Origin: Hallella colorans
GTDB taxonomy: Bacteria; Bacteroidota; Bacteroidia; Bacteroidales; Bacteroidaceae
Length of the DNA: 64,000 bases
Assembly: GCF_003096815.1 (NCBI RefSeq)
Contig: NZ_QENY01000013.1
Location: 1-64,000 of the forward strand
Reading direction: 5' to 3'
The position numbers and the translations under genes were made by a program. The notes under the pieces were generated by a model. The model searched no databases and had not been told where the DNA came from. It saw only the letters and a program-made list of their open reading frames with translations. Each line of letters starts with the position of its first letter. Position 1 is the stretch's first letter. Shown here piece by piece: positions 1 to 7,601 of this stretch.

Positions 1-523
1 GGTCTACGATCAAGTCCATCTCAAAATCTCCGAATCTCTTTCCGTCAACTTCCTTACTTCTTTCATGGATGCTCACCCTGTCTTTGATTGGAAGAAGTCT
101 GCCCTTGGGACGATGCCTATATTTCATCTTATGCCTTGTGTGCTTGGCAAGTTCCCCTGATGTGTCATTGTGGATGATGTTATAGATGGATTGGTGGGAC
201 ACCTTTATCCCCTCATTCATGCGCAGATAACCTGATATTTGTCTTGGAGACCACTGGTCATTGATGATATATTCCTTGATTCTCCAGACCAATTCGTCGG
301 AGAGTTTGGCGTTCGTTACCGTCCTCTTTCTGCGCTGCATGGCCATATCGTGCGCCTTCGTCCAGATATACTTTACCGATGGCGTCCTGTTTCTCTCAAG
401 CTCACGACTGATCGTAGCCTCACTCGTGCCCACAATGCGGGCAATTTCTTTTCTCGCTTTTTTCTTTTGGAGTAAGGCAAAAAATTGCGACCTTTGCTCC
501 GAGGTTATTTGATGATATTTCAC
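1..523 (-). CDS. IS30-family transposase, N-terminal part (partial)
   Basis: Transposase that would cut and join the IS ends. The visible 174 residues start at a GTG (523) and read MKYHQITSEQRSQF onward. They include the IS30-type helix-turn-helix (IVGTSEATISRELERN, about residues 30-45) and the start of the DDE catalytic domain with the first acidic motif GDFEMDLIVD near the window edge. No stop or frameshift is visible here, so unlike the copy at 5870-6810 this one could be functional. The GTG start is chosen because it gives the complete N-terminus shared by both copies. Confidence 0.85.
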   Translation of the reverse strand, partial: MKYHQITSEQRSQFFALLQKKKARKEIARIVGTSEATISRELERNRTPSVKYIWTKAHDMAMQRRKRTVTNAKLSDELVWRIKEYIINDQWSPRQISGYLRMNEGIKVSHQSIYNIIHNDTSGELAKHTRHKMKYRHRPKGRLLPIKDRVSIHERSKEVDGKRFGDFEMDLIVD

Positions 524-586
524 AATACAAAGTTAATTAACCTTTGGGAGACTGCAGTCTCCCCTTTTTATTTGTATTGCTGGTTG
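1..586 (-). mobile_element. IS30-family element, copy 1, cut by window edge
   Basis: This is the transposase-start half of an IS30-family insertion sequence; the rest lies left of the window. It aligns without gaps to the second copy (bases 1-523 against 6288-6810) and differs by scattered substitutions. The outer end is a terminal inverted repeat at 571-586 (TTTGTATTGCTGGTTG), recognised because the other copy has its mirror at the opposite end (5852-5868). An 18-bp perfect palindrome (GGGAGACTGCAGTCTCCC) lies between the transposase start and this repeat. Confidence 0.85.
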
Positions 587-597
587 TTGTTTTCCTC

Positions 598-653
598 GCC
601 GAGAGATGCAGACGTTCTCGAAGCGTAGCGAGAGGTTGTCTGCATCTCTCGGC
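598..653. repeat. Large inverted repeat beside the IS30 end
   Basis: A perfect 16-bp inverted repeat: 598-613 (GCCGAGAGATGCAGAC) pairs with 638-653. The 24-base centre holds a second nested arm pair (TCTCG/CGAGA). It begins 12 bases outside the IS30 terminal repeat. There is no T-run on either side, so a simple intrinsic terminator is unlikely. Confidence 0.75.
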
Positions 654-747
654 AAGGGGGTACTCTTTTATTGCACTTCGATTTTTAATCTGCAACGCGA
701 CTCGTGTGTTCTGGCTCGAATATGGTATTTTTTTTGCCTTCCTTGCC

Positions 748-755
748 TATATTTG
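748..755 (+). promoter_or_regulatory. Predicted -7 promoter element for the lipoprotein gene at 815
   Basis: TATATTTG fits the Bacteroidota -7 consensus TAnnTTTG and lies about 60 bases before the ATG at 815. No convincing -33 TTTG is at the right spacing. Confidence 0.45.
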
Positions 756-814
756 TCCTCATTGTTTTTGTTGTTAGTCAATATTTTTATAATTTTATTC
801 AAAAATTCCGGAGA

Positions 815-1735
815 ATGACTAAACTTTGGACATCACTCTTTTGTATTTTGCTCCTTGCAGCTTGTGGTGGCAGGCAACCAAACGAAGTTGCCACCCGCAG
901 CATTTATTACTGGCGCACCACTTTCCGACTTGATTCTGCCGAGCGTGCCTTCCTTCACATGCACCATGTGAAAAAACTCTACGTCAGATATTTCGACGTG
1001 ACACCAGACGACGAGATGCACCCCATGCCCAATGCCACAACTGCCTTTGCCGACACCCTGCCGCAAGGTGTCGAGATTGTGCCAGTGGTGTTTATCGTCA
1101 ATCGCTTCCAAGCGGGAAGCATTGATGACATAGCCGACCAAGTGTTTCGCCGTATTCTACAGATGAACGAAACGCACGACATCAAGGGCATCAAGGAAAT
1201 CCAAATAGACTGCGACTGGACCATGAGCACGCAGAAACGCTATTTCAGTATGCTCCGACGTATGCGCGATCTCTGCCACGAACATGGACTGACACTGTCG
1301 GCTACCATCCGTCTGCATCAGTTGTCGCTCGAAGTTCCGCCTGTGGACAAAGGCATCTTGATGATGTACAACACCGGCGATTTTACCCAACTCTCCGTCC
1401 ACAAGCCCATTCTTGACATGAAAGACGTGAGACCTTATCTGCACAGTTTGTCCCGATACAAATTGCCGCTCAACGTCGCTTACCCGCTATTCACGTGGCG
1501 TGTGTTGTTCCGCGATGGCAAATATGTGGGTATTATGCATGGTGATGACGATTTTCCCGTGTTGCAGGGCGACAGCGTAGCCACGCGCCAGCCTGAACTT
1601 GATGACATCATGGCTGCCCGGCGGGCTGTGGACAGTCTGCGCCCGGAGGCCAACAGCGAGGTGATACTCTATCATCTCAACAATAAGAATATCAACCGTT
1701 TTACTCCCAACGACTATGAAAATATCTATCAGTAG
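815..1735 (+). CDS. Hypothetical lipoprotein, TIM-barrel-like (possible DUF3142-type)
   Basis: 306-residue predicted lipoprotein. The N-terminus MTKLWTSLFCILLLAACGG is a signal peptide ending in the lipobox LAAC (Cys17), so it should be anchored in a membrane facing the periplasm or surface. The open frame extends further upstream, but 815 is the ATG giving this signal peptide. The body has alternating strand-like stretches (VEIVPVVFIVNRF, IKEIQIDCDWT, LTLSATIRLHQL, GILMMYNTGDF) reminiscent of glycosidase-like TIM barrels and of DUF3142-type proteins; I am not certain of the family. The stop overlaps the next gene by 20 bases, suggesting translational coupling and a joint role. Substrate unknown. 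Confidence 0.7.
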   Translation: MTKLWTSLFCILLLAACGGRQPNEVATRSIYYWRTTFRLDSAERAFLHMHHVKKLYVRYFDVTPDDEMHPMPNATTAFADTLPQGVEIVPVVFIVNRFQAGSIDDIADQVFRRILQMNETHDIKGIKEIQIDCDWTMSTQKRYFSMLRRMRDLCHEHGLTLSATIRLHQLSLEVPPVDKGILMMYNTGDFTQLSVHKPILDMKDVRPYLHSLSRYKLPLNVAYPLFTWRVLFRDGKYVGIMHGDDDFPVLQGDSVATRQPELDDIMAARRAVDSLRPEANSEVILYHLNNKNINRFTPNDYENIYQ

Positions 1736-3998
1736 CATTAATTTTCGGACAGGATTAGTTACCCTGATTCTGTCTCTGATGCCCTGTCTCGGCGCGATGG
1801 CATGCGCATTTGAGGGGCCTACCCACAACTATTACCTTTTCAGCGTGTTTCATCGCAGCTTGATGGGAGATCGTTTCGGAACCGAGACCGAGGTGTTTTG
1901 GAACAAATATGTCGGCAACGATCCCCGTTTTTCTTCCTATCGGTGGAGCCGGGAGGTGGTAATGGATGTGGCCAAGCGCAGGGGAGACACCGAGATGATG
2001 GCCTACCTGAGGTTGCTCAATTCCTACATCGATGCCTCTGTCTTTTACGACGCTTGGGAATATCCGTCGAAGGAGAAAATTGCCCAGAGCCAGGCCACCA
2101 TGCGAGAACTTCAGGCTGAGGCCCGAAAATACAAGGGAAAAAGGTTTCGAGCGCAATATATGCTGATGGTGATGCGCACGCATTTCGCCCTGAAACAATA
2201 TCGCGAGACCATGAACTGTTGGACGCGGCAAGGACAAAAACTGCCACAAAGCGTCTACCGAGACCTGATGCAAAACCTCTATGCGGGTTGTCTCTTGCGC
2301 CTTGGGCAACGTCGTGAGGCAGTGGAAATCTATGCTGCGCAGGAAGACTTCGCAAGTTTGCAATACAGCGTGCGCAACTATCGCAACCTTGCCGGTATCA
2401 GCAAGGTGTTTGTCGAAAATCCCAATTCGCCCACGTTGCTCTATCTTGTGCAGGACTTTGTGAACAACTTGCAGGAAACGCAGGATGTCTATGCCAACGA
2501 ATGGCTCTCGAAAGAAGTTTATCCAGAGGATTCCGACAAGGTGAACTGGATTAGGGAGATAGGTGCACAGCCCATCTATAAACCCGAAGCTCGGCAGTTT
2601 ATCGATTTTGCCCGTAGGGTGGTGGCCAGTGGAAAGAGCCGTACGCCCTGCCTCTGGATGTCGGCCATAGGTTGTCTGGAGCACCAAATGGGCGACTATC
2701 AACGGGCTAAAATCGACCTCGCCAAAGCGCTCACCCTCAACGGAACGCCGCGCATGAAGGACAATGCGCGCGCCATCTTCGCGGCCAACTCGGTGTTTGT
2801 GGAGCCGATGAAAAGGAAGTATCGCCAATGGTTGGCGGCCGAATTGCAGTGGCTCGATGCCAAGTCGAAGCAGGATATAACCGACAGTGTGCTGACCGAC
2901 GACCATTATCGTGACGTGAAAGAACGCATCGTGTACAACGGATTGGTGCCCCGCTATTTCAAATCGGGCGACCGCACGATGGCCATGGCGATGCTCTGCA
3001 TGATGGATAACGAGTTCAATCGCATTGTGGGTATGCCCAACTGGCGGCATCCCGACTTTAAAGCTGCCGACAAGCCATGGAACTCAGACTATTGGGGCGA
3101 GTATTTCGAGGCTCTCGACAGCGTTAATGTGGAGCAGCTCAAGCATTACGCGCGTTTTCTCAGCAAGAAGCCCAAGGATGCTTTGCAACGCTATGTGTGG
3201 GGTAAATGCTATCGCGCTGCCGATTATTACAACGACCTGATCGGCACCAAACTCATGGCACGAGGGATGTTTGCCGAGGCTATTCCCTATCTTGAAAAGG
3301 TGAGTATGGCCTTTCTGAATACCCAGAACATCGTGCCTTATGTCCGTCATCGCAGCTATGAGACGGAGCGATGGCTGACCAAACAGAAAGTGGGGGACGA
3401 GTTTGAGGGTTACATGCCCCTGCTTACCACAAACCGGAAAGTAGAGTTTTGCCGTCGTATTCTTGCTGCGCAGCACCTCTATCGCAACATGCGGCCATCG
3501 GAGCAGCGTCTCGAAAAGGCCTACGAACTGGCCTCGCTCTATTATCAGGCCAGTTATTTGGGCGACTGCTGGTGGCTCACGCAGTATGGTCTCAGCTCTG
3601 CGCAAGACAGCACTAAGACCGGCAACATGGACTTCGTGGGCCATGCCATCAACCTGTTGGAAGAGAGTGCGCGCTCGACAGACTTCTCGTTGAAGCAGAA
3701 AAGCCTTTACGCCCTGGCTTTTATCCCGCAGGATTCGTGGTATGAGAAAGGGTGGGACGGCACCATCGGGGTATATCACGACCTTAGCAACCCTTCCGTG
3801 CATCCTGCTTCGCGACAATACCGAGCCATGATGCGACTCGCGGAATTTGCACACGACAATGCCGAGCGCATCGCCCCATACATCTCCCGTTGTGAGGAAC
3901 TCAAAGCTTTCGAGAGAACCAGACTGACGACACCCTTCGCATTTTCCCCCTACGATGATTGTCTCTTAGAAGAATTTACTTACCCCCTACTGAATTAA
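1716..3998 (+). CDS. Large secreted protein of unknown function, helical-repeat (TPR-like)
   Basis: 760-residue protein with an N-terminal hydrophobic signal segment (LVTLILSLMPCLGAMACAF, about residues 13-31). The rest is rich in Tyr, Trp, Arg and Ala helices with TPR-like spacing (for example YRDLMQNLYAGCLLRLGQRR and GDYQRAKIDLAKALTLNG). It starts inside the end of the preceding lipoprotein gene, so the two are probably made together; a secreted helical scaffold plus a lipoprotein enzyme is one plausible reading, but this is inference. Downstream 3999-4110 has no gene, and the terminator beyond it faces the opposite strand. No catalytic motif recognised. Confidence 0.65.
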   Translation: MKISISSINFRTGLVTLILSLMPCLGAMACAFEGPTHNYYLFSVFHRSLMGDRFGTETEVFWNKYVGNDPRFSSYRWSREVVMDVAKRRGDTEMMAYLRLLNSYIDASVFYDAWEYPSKEKIAQSQATMRELQAEARKYKGKRFRAQYMLMVMRTHFALKQYRETMNCWTRQGQKLPQSVYRDLMQNLYAGCLLRLGQRREAVEIYAAQEDFASLQYSVRNYRNLAGISKVFVENPNSPTLLYLVQDFVNNLQETQDVYANEWLSKEVYPEDSDKVNWIREIGAQPIYKPEARQFIDFARRVVASGKSRTPCLWMSAIGCLEHQMGDYQRAKIDLAKALTLNGTPRMKDNARAIFAANSVFVEPMKRKYRQWLAAELQWLDAKSKQDITDSVLTDDHYRDVKERIVYNGLVPRYFKSGDRTMAMAMLCMMDNEFNRIVGMPNWRHPDFKAADKPWNSDYWGEYFEALDSVNVEQLKHYARFLSKKPKDALQRYVWGKCYRAADYYNDLIGTKLMARGMFAEAIPYLEKVSMAFLNTQNIVPYVRHRSYETERWLTKQKVGDEFEGYMPLLTTNRKVEFCRRILAAQHLYRNMRPSEQRLEKAYELASLYYQASYLGDCWWLTQYGLSSAQDSTKTGNMDFVGHAINLLEESARSTDFSLKQKSLYALAFIPQDSWYEKGWDGTIGVYHDLSNPSVHPASRQYRAMMRLAEFAHDNAERIAPYISRCEELKAFERTRLTTPFAFSPYDDCLLEEFTYPLLN

Positions 3999-4110
3999 AG
4001 ATAATCGGTGTCACCCGTAGGGGCGTGATTTATCACGCTCCGAAATATATCCGGGAAATGGTGTGATGCTTCCGGAATTTATCTTCAGTCGTTGTTTGTA
4101 ACCATTCGAA

Positions 4111-4154
4111 AACACTCCACTCCGTTCTCCTATAGGAGGGTGGAGTGGAGTGTT
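4111..4154 (-). terminator. Intrinsic terminator for the BspA-like gene
   Basis: 13-bp perfect stem: AACACTCCACTCC (4111-4123) pairs with 4142-4154, with a smaller CTCC/GGAG stem inside. Read on the minus strand it is followed by TTTTC and lies just past the stop of the minus-strand gene at 4177. Confidence 0.7.
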
Positions 4155-4176
4155 GCGTTAGGTTGGGATAGAATTT

Positions 4177-5562
4177 CTATTTCTGAATATATTTCTTTCC
4201 GTTCTTAATGACGATGCCTTTGTAGCTCTCGTTCACACGGCGGCCGCTGAGGTCGTATGCTTTGCCATCGCCTGCCCGGTCGGCAGTCTTCACGTGGTCA
4301 ATACCTGTGGTCTTGCTTGTGAAGTAACCCGTGGTGGGGTTAGCCATCTCAATGCCTGTTTTGCTTGCGTCGAACGAAGTGTTGGTACCTTTCAGCTTCG
4401 TACAGTTATTAAACATATTAACTCCAACTTTGTAACCAACTTTCCAGTTACTGTTGCAGAAAATAGTGGTCAGTGAAGTGCAGTCAGAGAACATGTCGGC
4501 CATGTCGATGATTTTTTGAGTGTTGAAGTTGCTTACATCAAGTGATGTCAGTGCCTTGCAATCAGAGAATATTGTGCGCATGTCGGTGACCTTTTCGGTG
4601 TCGAAACTGCTCACATTGAGCGATATCAATGCCTCGCATCCAGAGAACATACCATACATATCGGTGACATTTTCGGTGTTGAAGTTGCTTAGGTCGAGCG
4701 ATGTCAATGCCTTGCAGTTATAGAACATGCACCACATGTCGGTGACCTTTTCGGTGTCGAAACTGCTCACATTGAGCGATGTCAATGCTTGGCAGCCAGA
4801 GAACATGCGGTACATGCTGGTGACGTTTTGGGTATTGAAGTTGCTCACATCGAGCGATGTCAATGCCTCGCAGTCATAGAACATGTTGAGCATGTTGGTG
4901 ACGTTTTGGGTATTGAAGTTGCTTAGGTCGAGCGCTGTCAATGCGTCGCAGCCATCGAACATGTAGCGCATGTCGGTGACCTTTTCGGTATTGAAGTTGC
5001 TCAGGTCGAGCGATGTCAATGCTTGGCAGCCATTGAACATGTAGCTCATGCCGGTGACGTTTGCGGTATTGAAGTTGCTCAAGTCGAGCGATGTCAATCT
5101 CCGGCAGCCAGCGAACATGCCACTCATGTTGGTGACGTTTTCGGTATTGAAGTTGCTCAGGTCGAGCGATGTCAATACCCAGCAGTCAGAGAACATGCTG
5201 CCCATGTTGGTGACCTTTTCGGTGTTAAGATTTCGTATGCCTTTGATGTCCTGCAAACTGATGCAATATGAGAACCAGATGCGGGTGCTGGTGGGGCGGT
5301 ACCCGGAAAAGGAATCGTCGAACACAACGTGCTTGATTTTTTCAGGGGCGTACGTACTATAACCTGTCCAAGCAGGATGGTTTCCATGTTCGGGAATATC
5401 AAAGACGAGACCATAATCTCGATGGATGGTGCGCTGATTGTCATAATAGAAAGTGAGTGTCCCGTCTGGCGTTAATGCCGCATAAGCCTCTTGTGCTGAC
5501 ACAGGCAGGCTACCCGAGACCGCCAAAAGGGCGACGAGGAGTGAAAGTAGATAATTTCTCAT
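4177..5562 (-). CDS. BspA-like surface protein with 26-residue repeats
   Basis: 461-residue predicted surface protein, start ATG at 5562 chosen because it gives the signal peptide MRNYLLSLLVALLAVSGS; the frame is open 32 codons further upstream. After about 95 residues come nine full copies of a 26-residue repeat with core LTSLDLSNFNTENVTNM and a conserved MF..C, flanked by degenerate ones. This is the DUF285 / 'surface protein 26-residue repeat' type found in BspA-like adhesins. The C-terminus (YDLSGRRV, then GIVIKNGKKYIQK) is the short tail common on secreted Prevotella proteins and resembles the tail of the M6 protease at 10271. At DNA level the repeat is 78 bp with long identical stretches. 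Likely role: adhesion or surface interaction; ligand unknown. Confidence 0.85.
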   Translation of the reverse strand: MRNYLLSLLVALLAVSGSLPVSAQEAYAALTPDGTLTFYYDNQRTIHRDYGLVFDIPEHGNHPAWTGYSTYAPEKIKHVVFDDSFSGYRPTSTRIWFSYCISLQDIKGIRNLNTEKVTNMGSMFSDCWVLTSLDLSNFNTENVTNMSGMFAGCRRLTSLDLSNFNTANVTGMSYMFNGCQALTSLDLSNFNTEKVTDMRYMFDGCDALTALDLSNFNTQNVTNMLNMFYDCEALTSLDVSNFNTQNVTSMYRMFSGCQALTSLNVSSFDTEKVTDMWCMFYNCKALTSLDLSNFNTENVTDMYGMFSGCEALISLNVSSFDTEKVTDMRTIFSDCKALTSLDVSNFNTQKIIDMADMFSDCTSLTTIFCNSNWKVGYKVGVNMFNNCTKLKGTNTSFDASKTGIEMANPTTGYFTSKTTGIDHVKTADRAGDGKAYDLSGRRVNESYKGIVIKNGKKYIQK

Positions 5563-5658
5563 GATGATTGGTTTAAATGAATAATAAGAAGAGGTCATCC
5601 GTCCGTCTTGTTTCCCAAAGGGGGCTTGGGCAAACTCGTGACCGTGAATAATTATCAA

Positions 5659-5750
5659 TTGCGTATTGCAGTAAACATTCTTCTTTTCGTGAACAGATGA
5701 TGTTCCTGCATCGAAAATCTCACCTTAGCCATATCGGTTGCGTATCGCAG
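5659..5750 (-). repeat. Direct repeat in the leader of the BspA-like gene
   Basis: TTGCGTATTGCAG (5659-5671) recurs as TTGCGTATCGCAG (5738-5750), 79 bp apart, within the predicted 5' leader of the BspA-like gene. One mismatch in 13 bases. Could be a regulator-binding pair; nothing else supports a function. Confidence 0.4.
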
Positions 5751-5766
5751 AAGGTGAATACGAACA

Positions 5767-5797
5767 CAAAAGTAAATATATAAATCAGAAAAACAAC
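5767..5797 (-). promoter_or_regulatory. Predicted promoter of the BspA-like gene
   Basis: On the minus strand TACTTTTG (5767-5774) matches the -7 consensus TAnnTTTG. A GTTG-type -33 element lies 19 bases upstream (5794-5797), the usual spacing. Transcription would start near 5760, giving a leader of about 200 bases. Confidence 0.55.
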
Positions 5798-5851
5798 GGT
5801 TTACCCTAAAAATATTTGAACGATCAATCGTTTCAAGTCAAGGCGTAGAGT

Positions 5852-6873
5852 CAACCAGCAAGTGCAAAATTACAAAACGTGTTTGAAGAACTCGCACATA
5901 GGTGTAGAAAAGTTTAATTTTTCTCTCGGTCTTTCGTTCAGTTTCTTTTGTATCGACATAATTCTCTTGTCTGTGTAATGTTCAAACGAATCCTTTTTCG
6001 GTATATATTGTCTGATTAGTTTATTTGTATTCTCAATAGCTCCCTTTTGCCATGAGCAATATGGATCGGCGAAGTACACGGGCACGCCTAAGTAGTTGGT
6101 AATATCCTTATGTGCCGCAAATTCAGGTCCGTTGTCTGTTGTAATGGTCTTCAGGCATTCCTTGTATGGCAGCAACAGTTTTCTGACGCCTTTGCCAGAG
6201 GCTTTGCCTGCTTCCCAAATGGCAGTTTCTGCATAAGCAACATATTAGTGGACTTCTCCACCAGCGTGAGTATGGCATGCTGGTCAGGGTCTACGATCAA
6301 GTCCATCTCAAAATCTCCGAATCTCTTTCTGTCAACTTCCTTACTTCTTTCATGGATACTCACCCTGTCTATGATTGGAAGATGTCTGCCCTTGGTACGA
6401 TGCCTATATTTCATCTTATGCCTTGTGTGCTTGACAAGCTCACCTGTTGTGTCATTGTGGATGATGTTATAGGTGGATTGGCGGGACACCTTTATCCCCT
6501 CTTTCTTGCGCAGATATCCTGATATTTGTCTTGGAGACCACTGGTCATTGATGATATATTCCTTGATTTTCCAGACCAATTCGTCGCAGAGCCTGACGTT
6601 CGTTACTGTCCTCTTTCTGCGCTGCATGGCCATATCGTGCGCCTTTGCCCAGATATACTTTACCGATGGCGTGCTGTTTCTCTCAAGCTCACGACTGATC
6701 GTAGCCTCACTCGTGCCCACAATGCGGGCAATTTCTTTTCTCGCTTTTTTCTTTTGGAGTAAGGCAAAAAATTGCGACCTTTGCTCCGAGGTTATTTGAT
6801 GATATTTCACAATACAAAGTTAATTAACCTTTGGGAGACTGCAGTCTCCTTTTTTTGTTTGTATTGCCGGTTG
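5852..6873 (-). mobile_element. IS30-family element, copy 2 (1,022 bp, frameshifted)
   Basis: Complete IS30-family element bounded by imperfect inverted repeats: CAACCAGCAAGTGCAAA at 5852-5868 and, facing it, TTTGTATTGCCGGTTG at 6858-6873. Size is normal for the family. No clear target-site duplication flanks it. The palindrome GGAGACTGCAGTCTCC lies between the right repeat and the transposase start. Same orientation as copy 1. Its right end abuts an IS3-family remnant. Confidence 0.85.
5870..6810 (-). pseudogene. IS30-family transposase, inactivated by a one-base deletion
   Basis: The gene starts at GTG 6810 and reads in frame to about residue 206 (GKQAKPLAKA), then shifts frame near 6188-6190. 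The first frame ends shortly after (ENCCCHTRNA), while the following frame continues the family sequence (VRKLLLPYKECLKTI, then TTDNGPEF and ENTNKLIRQYIPKK) to a stop at 5870. Loss of one base after the GC of an expected GCN-GTC-AGA explains it. The first DDE acid (GDFEMDLI) is in frame one and the other two (TDNGPEF, IENTNK) in frame two, so neither half should be active unless frameshifting occurs. Confidence 0.85.
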
Positions 6874-7498
6874 TTTCTTTTTCCTCCTTACCTTCAGAAT
6901 TGCGGATAAGCGAGGATCAAGATTCCAGTACCTTGACGGACTGAAGGATGTCATCGGCTTGCTTGGCAGGGAACACGAACCAGTCATCCTGTATACCGAC
7001 CGGGGAAGCGTCTATGCCTCAATGGCATATGGGGAGCTGGTCAGGTAGGCAAACATCACAAGGTCGATGTCAAGACCAGGCAAGGCCACCGACAACCCTG
7101 TCAATGAATCACTCAACGGATGGATAAAGGAAGAACTGATAGCAGACTTTCACATCGACAAGTTGAGAAACGAGTTTGATATAGCAAGGGCTTTCGAGCA
7201 ATATGTGGAATACTGGAATACACAAAGACCATGCTATGCCATAGCATACCATATGCCAAGGCAATATTTTGACTTGTACCAACAGGGTAAGCTCAAAAAA
7301 GAGAACATGTTTGAAAACAAGGTGCTCACAACGGTACCCAAGTTCGTGACGGTAAAAAAGCAAATGGCTGAAAAATGAAAAGAATAAGGATAAAAATATA
7401 TAAATATGAAGACAAAAACAAGAAAAAAGAACAATTATGTATACTTTTGAAAATAGAATTTAATAATAACTTTTTTTGTGTAAACTTTTGAGGGCTAT
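6874..7498 (+). mobile_element. IS3-family remnant abutting IS30 copy 2
   Basis: The left part of an IS3-family element is missing, apparently cut off by the IS30 copy ending at 6873. What remains is the 3' half of the transposase gene plus an AT-rich tail (7379-7498) with GTATACTTTTGA and GTAAACTTTTGA near-repeats. The right boundary is placed near 7498, where a different coding frame (a peptide-maturase-like tail) begins; it is uncertain by several bases. Confidence 0.6.
6896..7378 (+). pseudogene. IS3-family transposase OrfB remnant with internal stop
   Basis: Reading from 6896 gives RIADKRGSRFQYLDG, then the integrase-core motif VILYTDRGSVYASMAYGELV, an in-frame TAG at 7046-7048, then ITRSMSRPGKATDNPVNESL with the third catalytic acid (NESLNGWIKEEL) and the usual YWNTQRP ending. 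This is the C-terminal rve/DDE domain of an IS3 OrfB. The amber codon and missing 5' half make it non-functional. Confidence 0.8.
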
Positions 7499-7601
7499 TA
7501 CATGTAGAATTCCTAAACAAGTATGTTATAGAGATATTGTAAGAAAATATGGTACCAAACATTGGGATTATCCTGACGTAAATTGTCCAAAGTGCTTATG
7601 A
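7499..7601 (+). pseudogene. C-terminal tail of an unknown gene, possibly a peptide maturase
   Basis: An open frame of about 34 residues with three cysteines, ending GTKHWDYPDVNCPKCL, whose stop overlaps the next ATG in a 4-base ATGA junction (7598-7601). Such coupling indicates the end of a real upstream gene. The 5' part was lost where the IS3 element sits. In Bacteroidota, a C39-peptidase exporter and an outer-membrane barrel often follow a radical-SAM/SPASM or ATP-grasp peptide maturase; the Cys-rich end would suit a SPASM-like tail, but the fragment is too short to assign. Confidence 0.4.

Noticed and set aside
1755..3050. 431-codon minus-strand frame opposite the TPR-like gene
   Set aside because: The plus-strand gene has a signal peptide and coupling to its neighbour; the antisense translation is His-rich and featureless.
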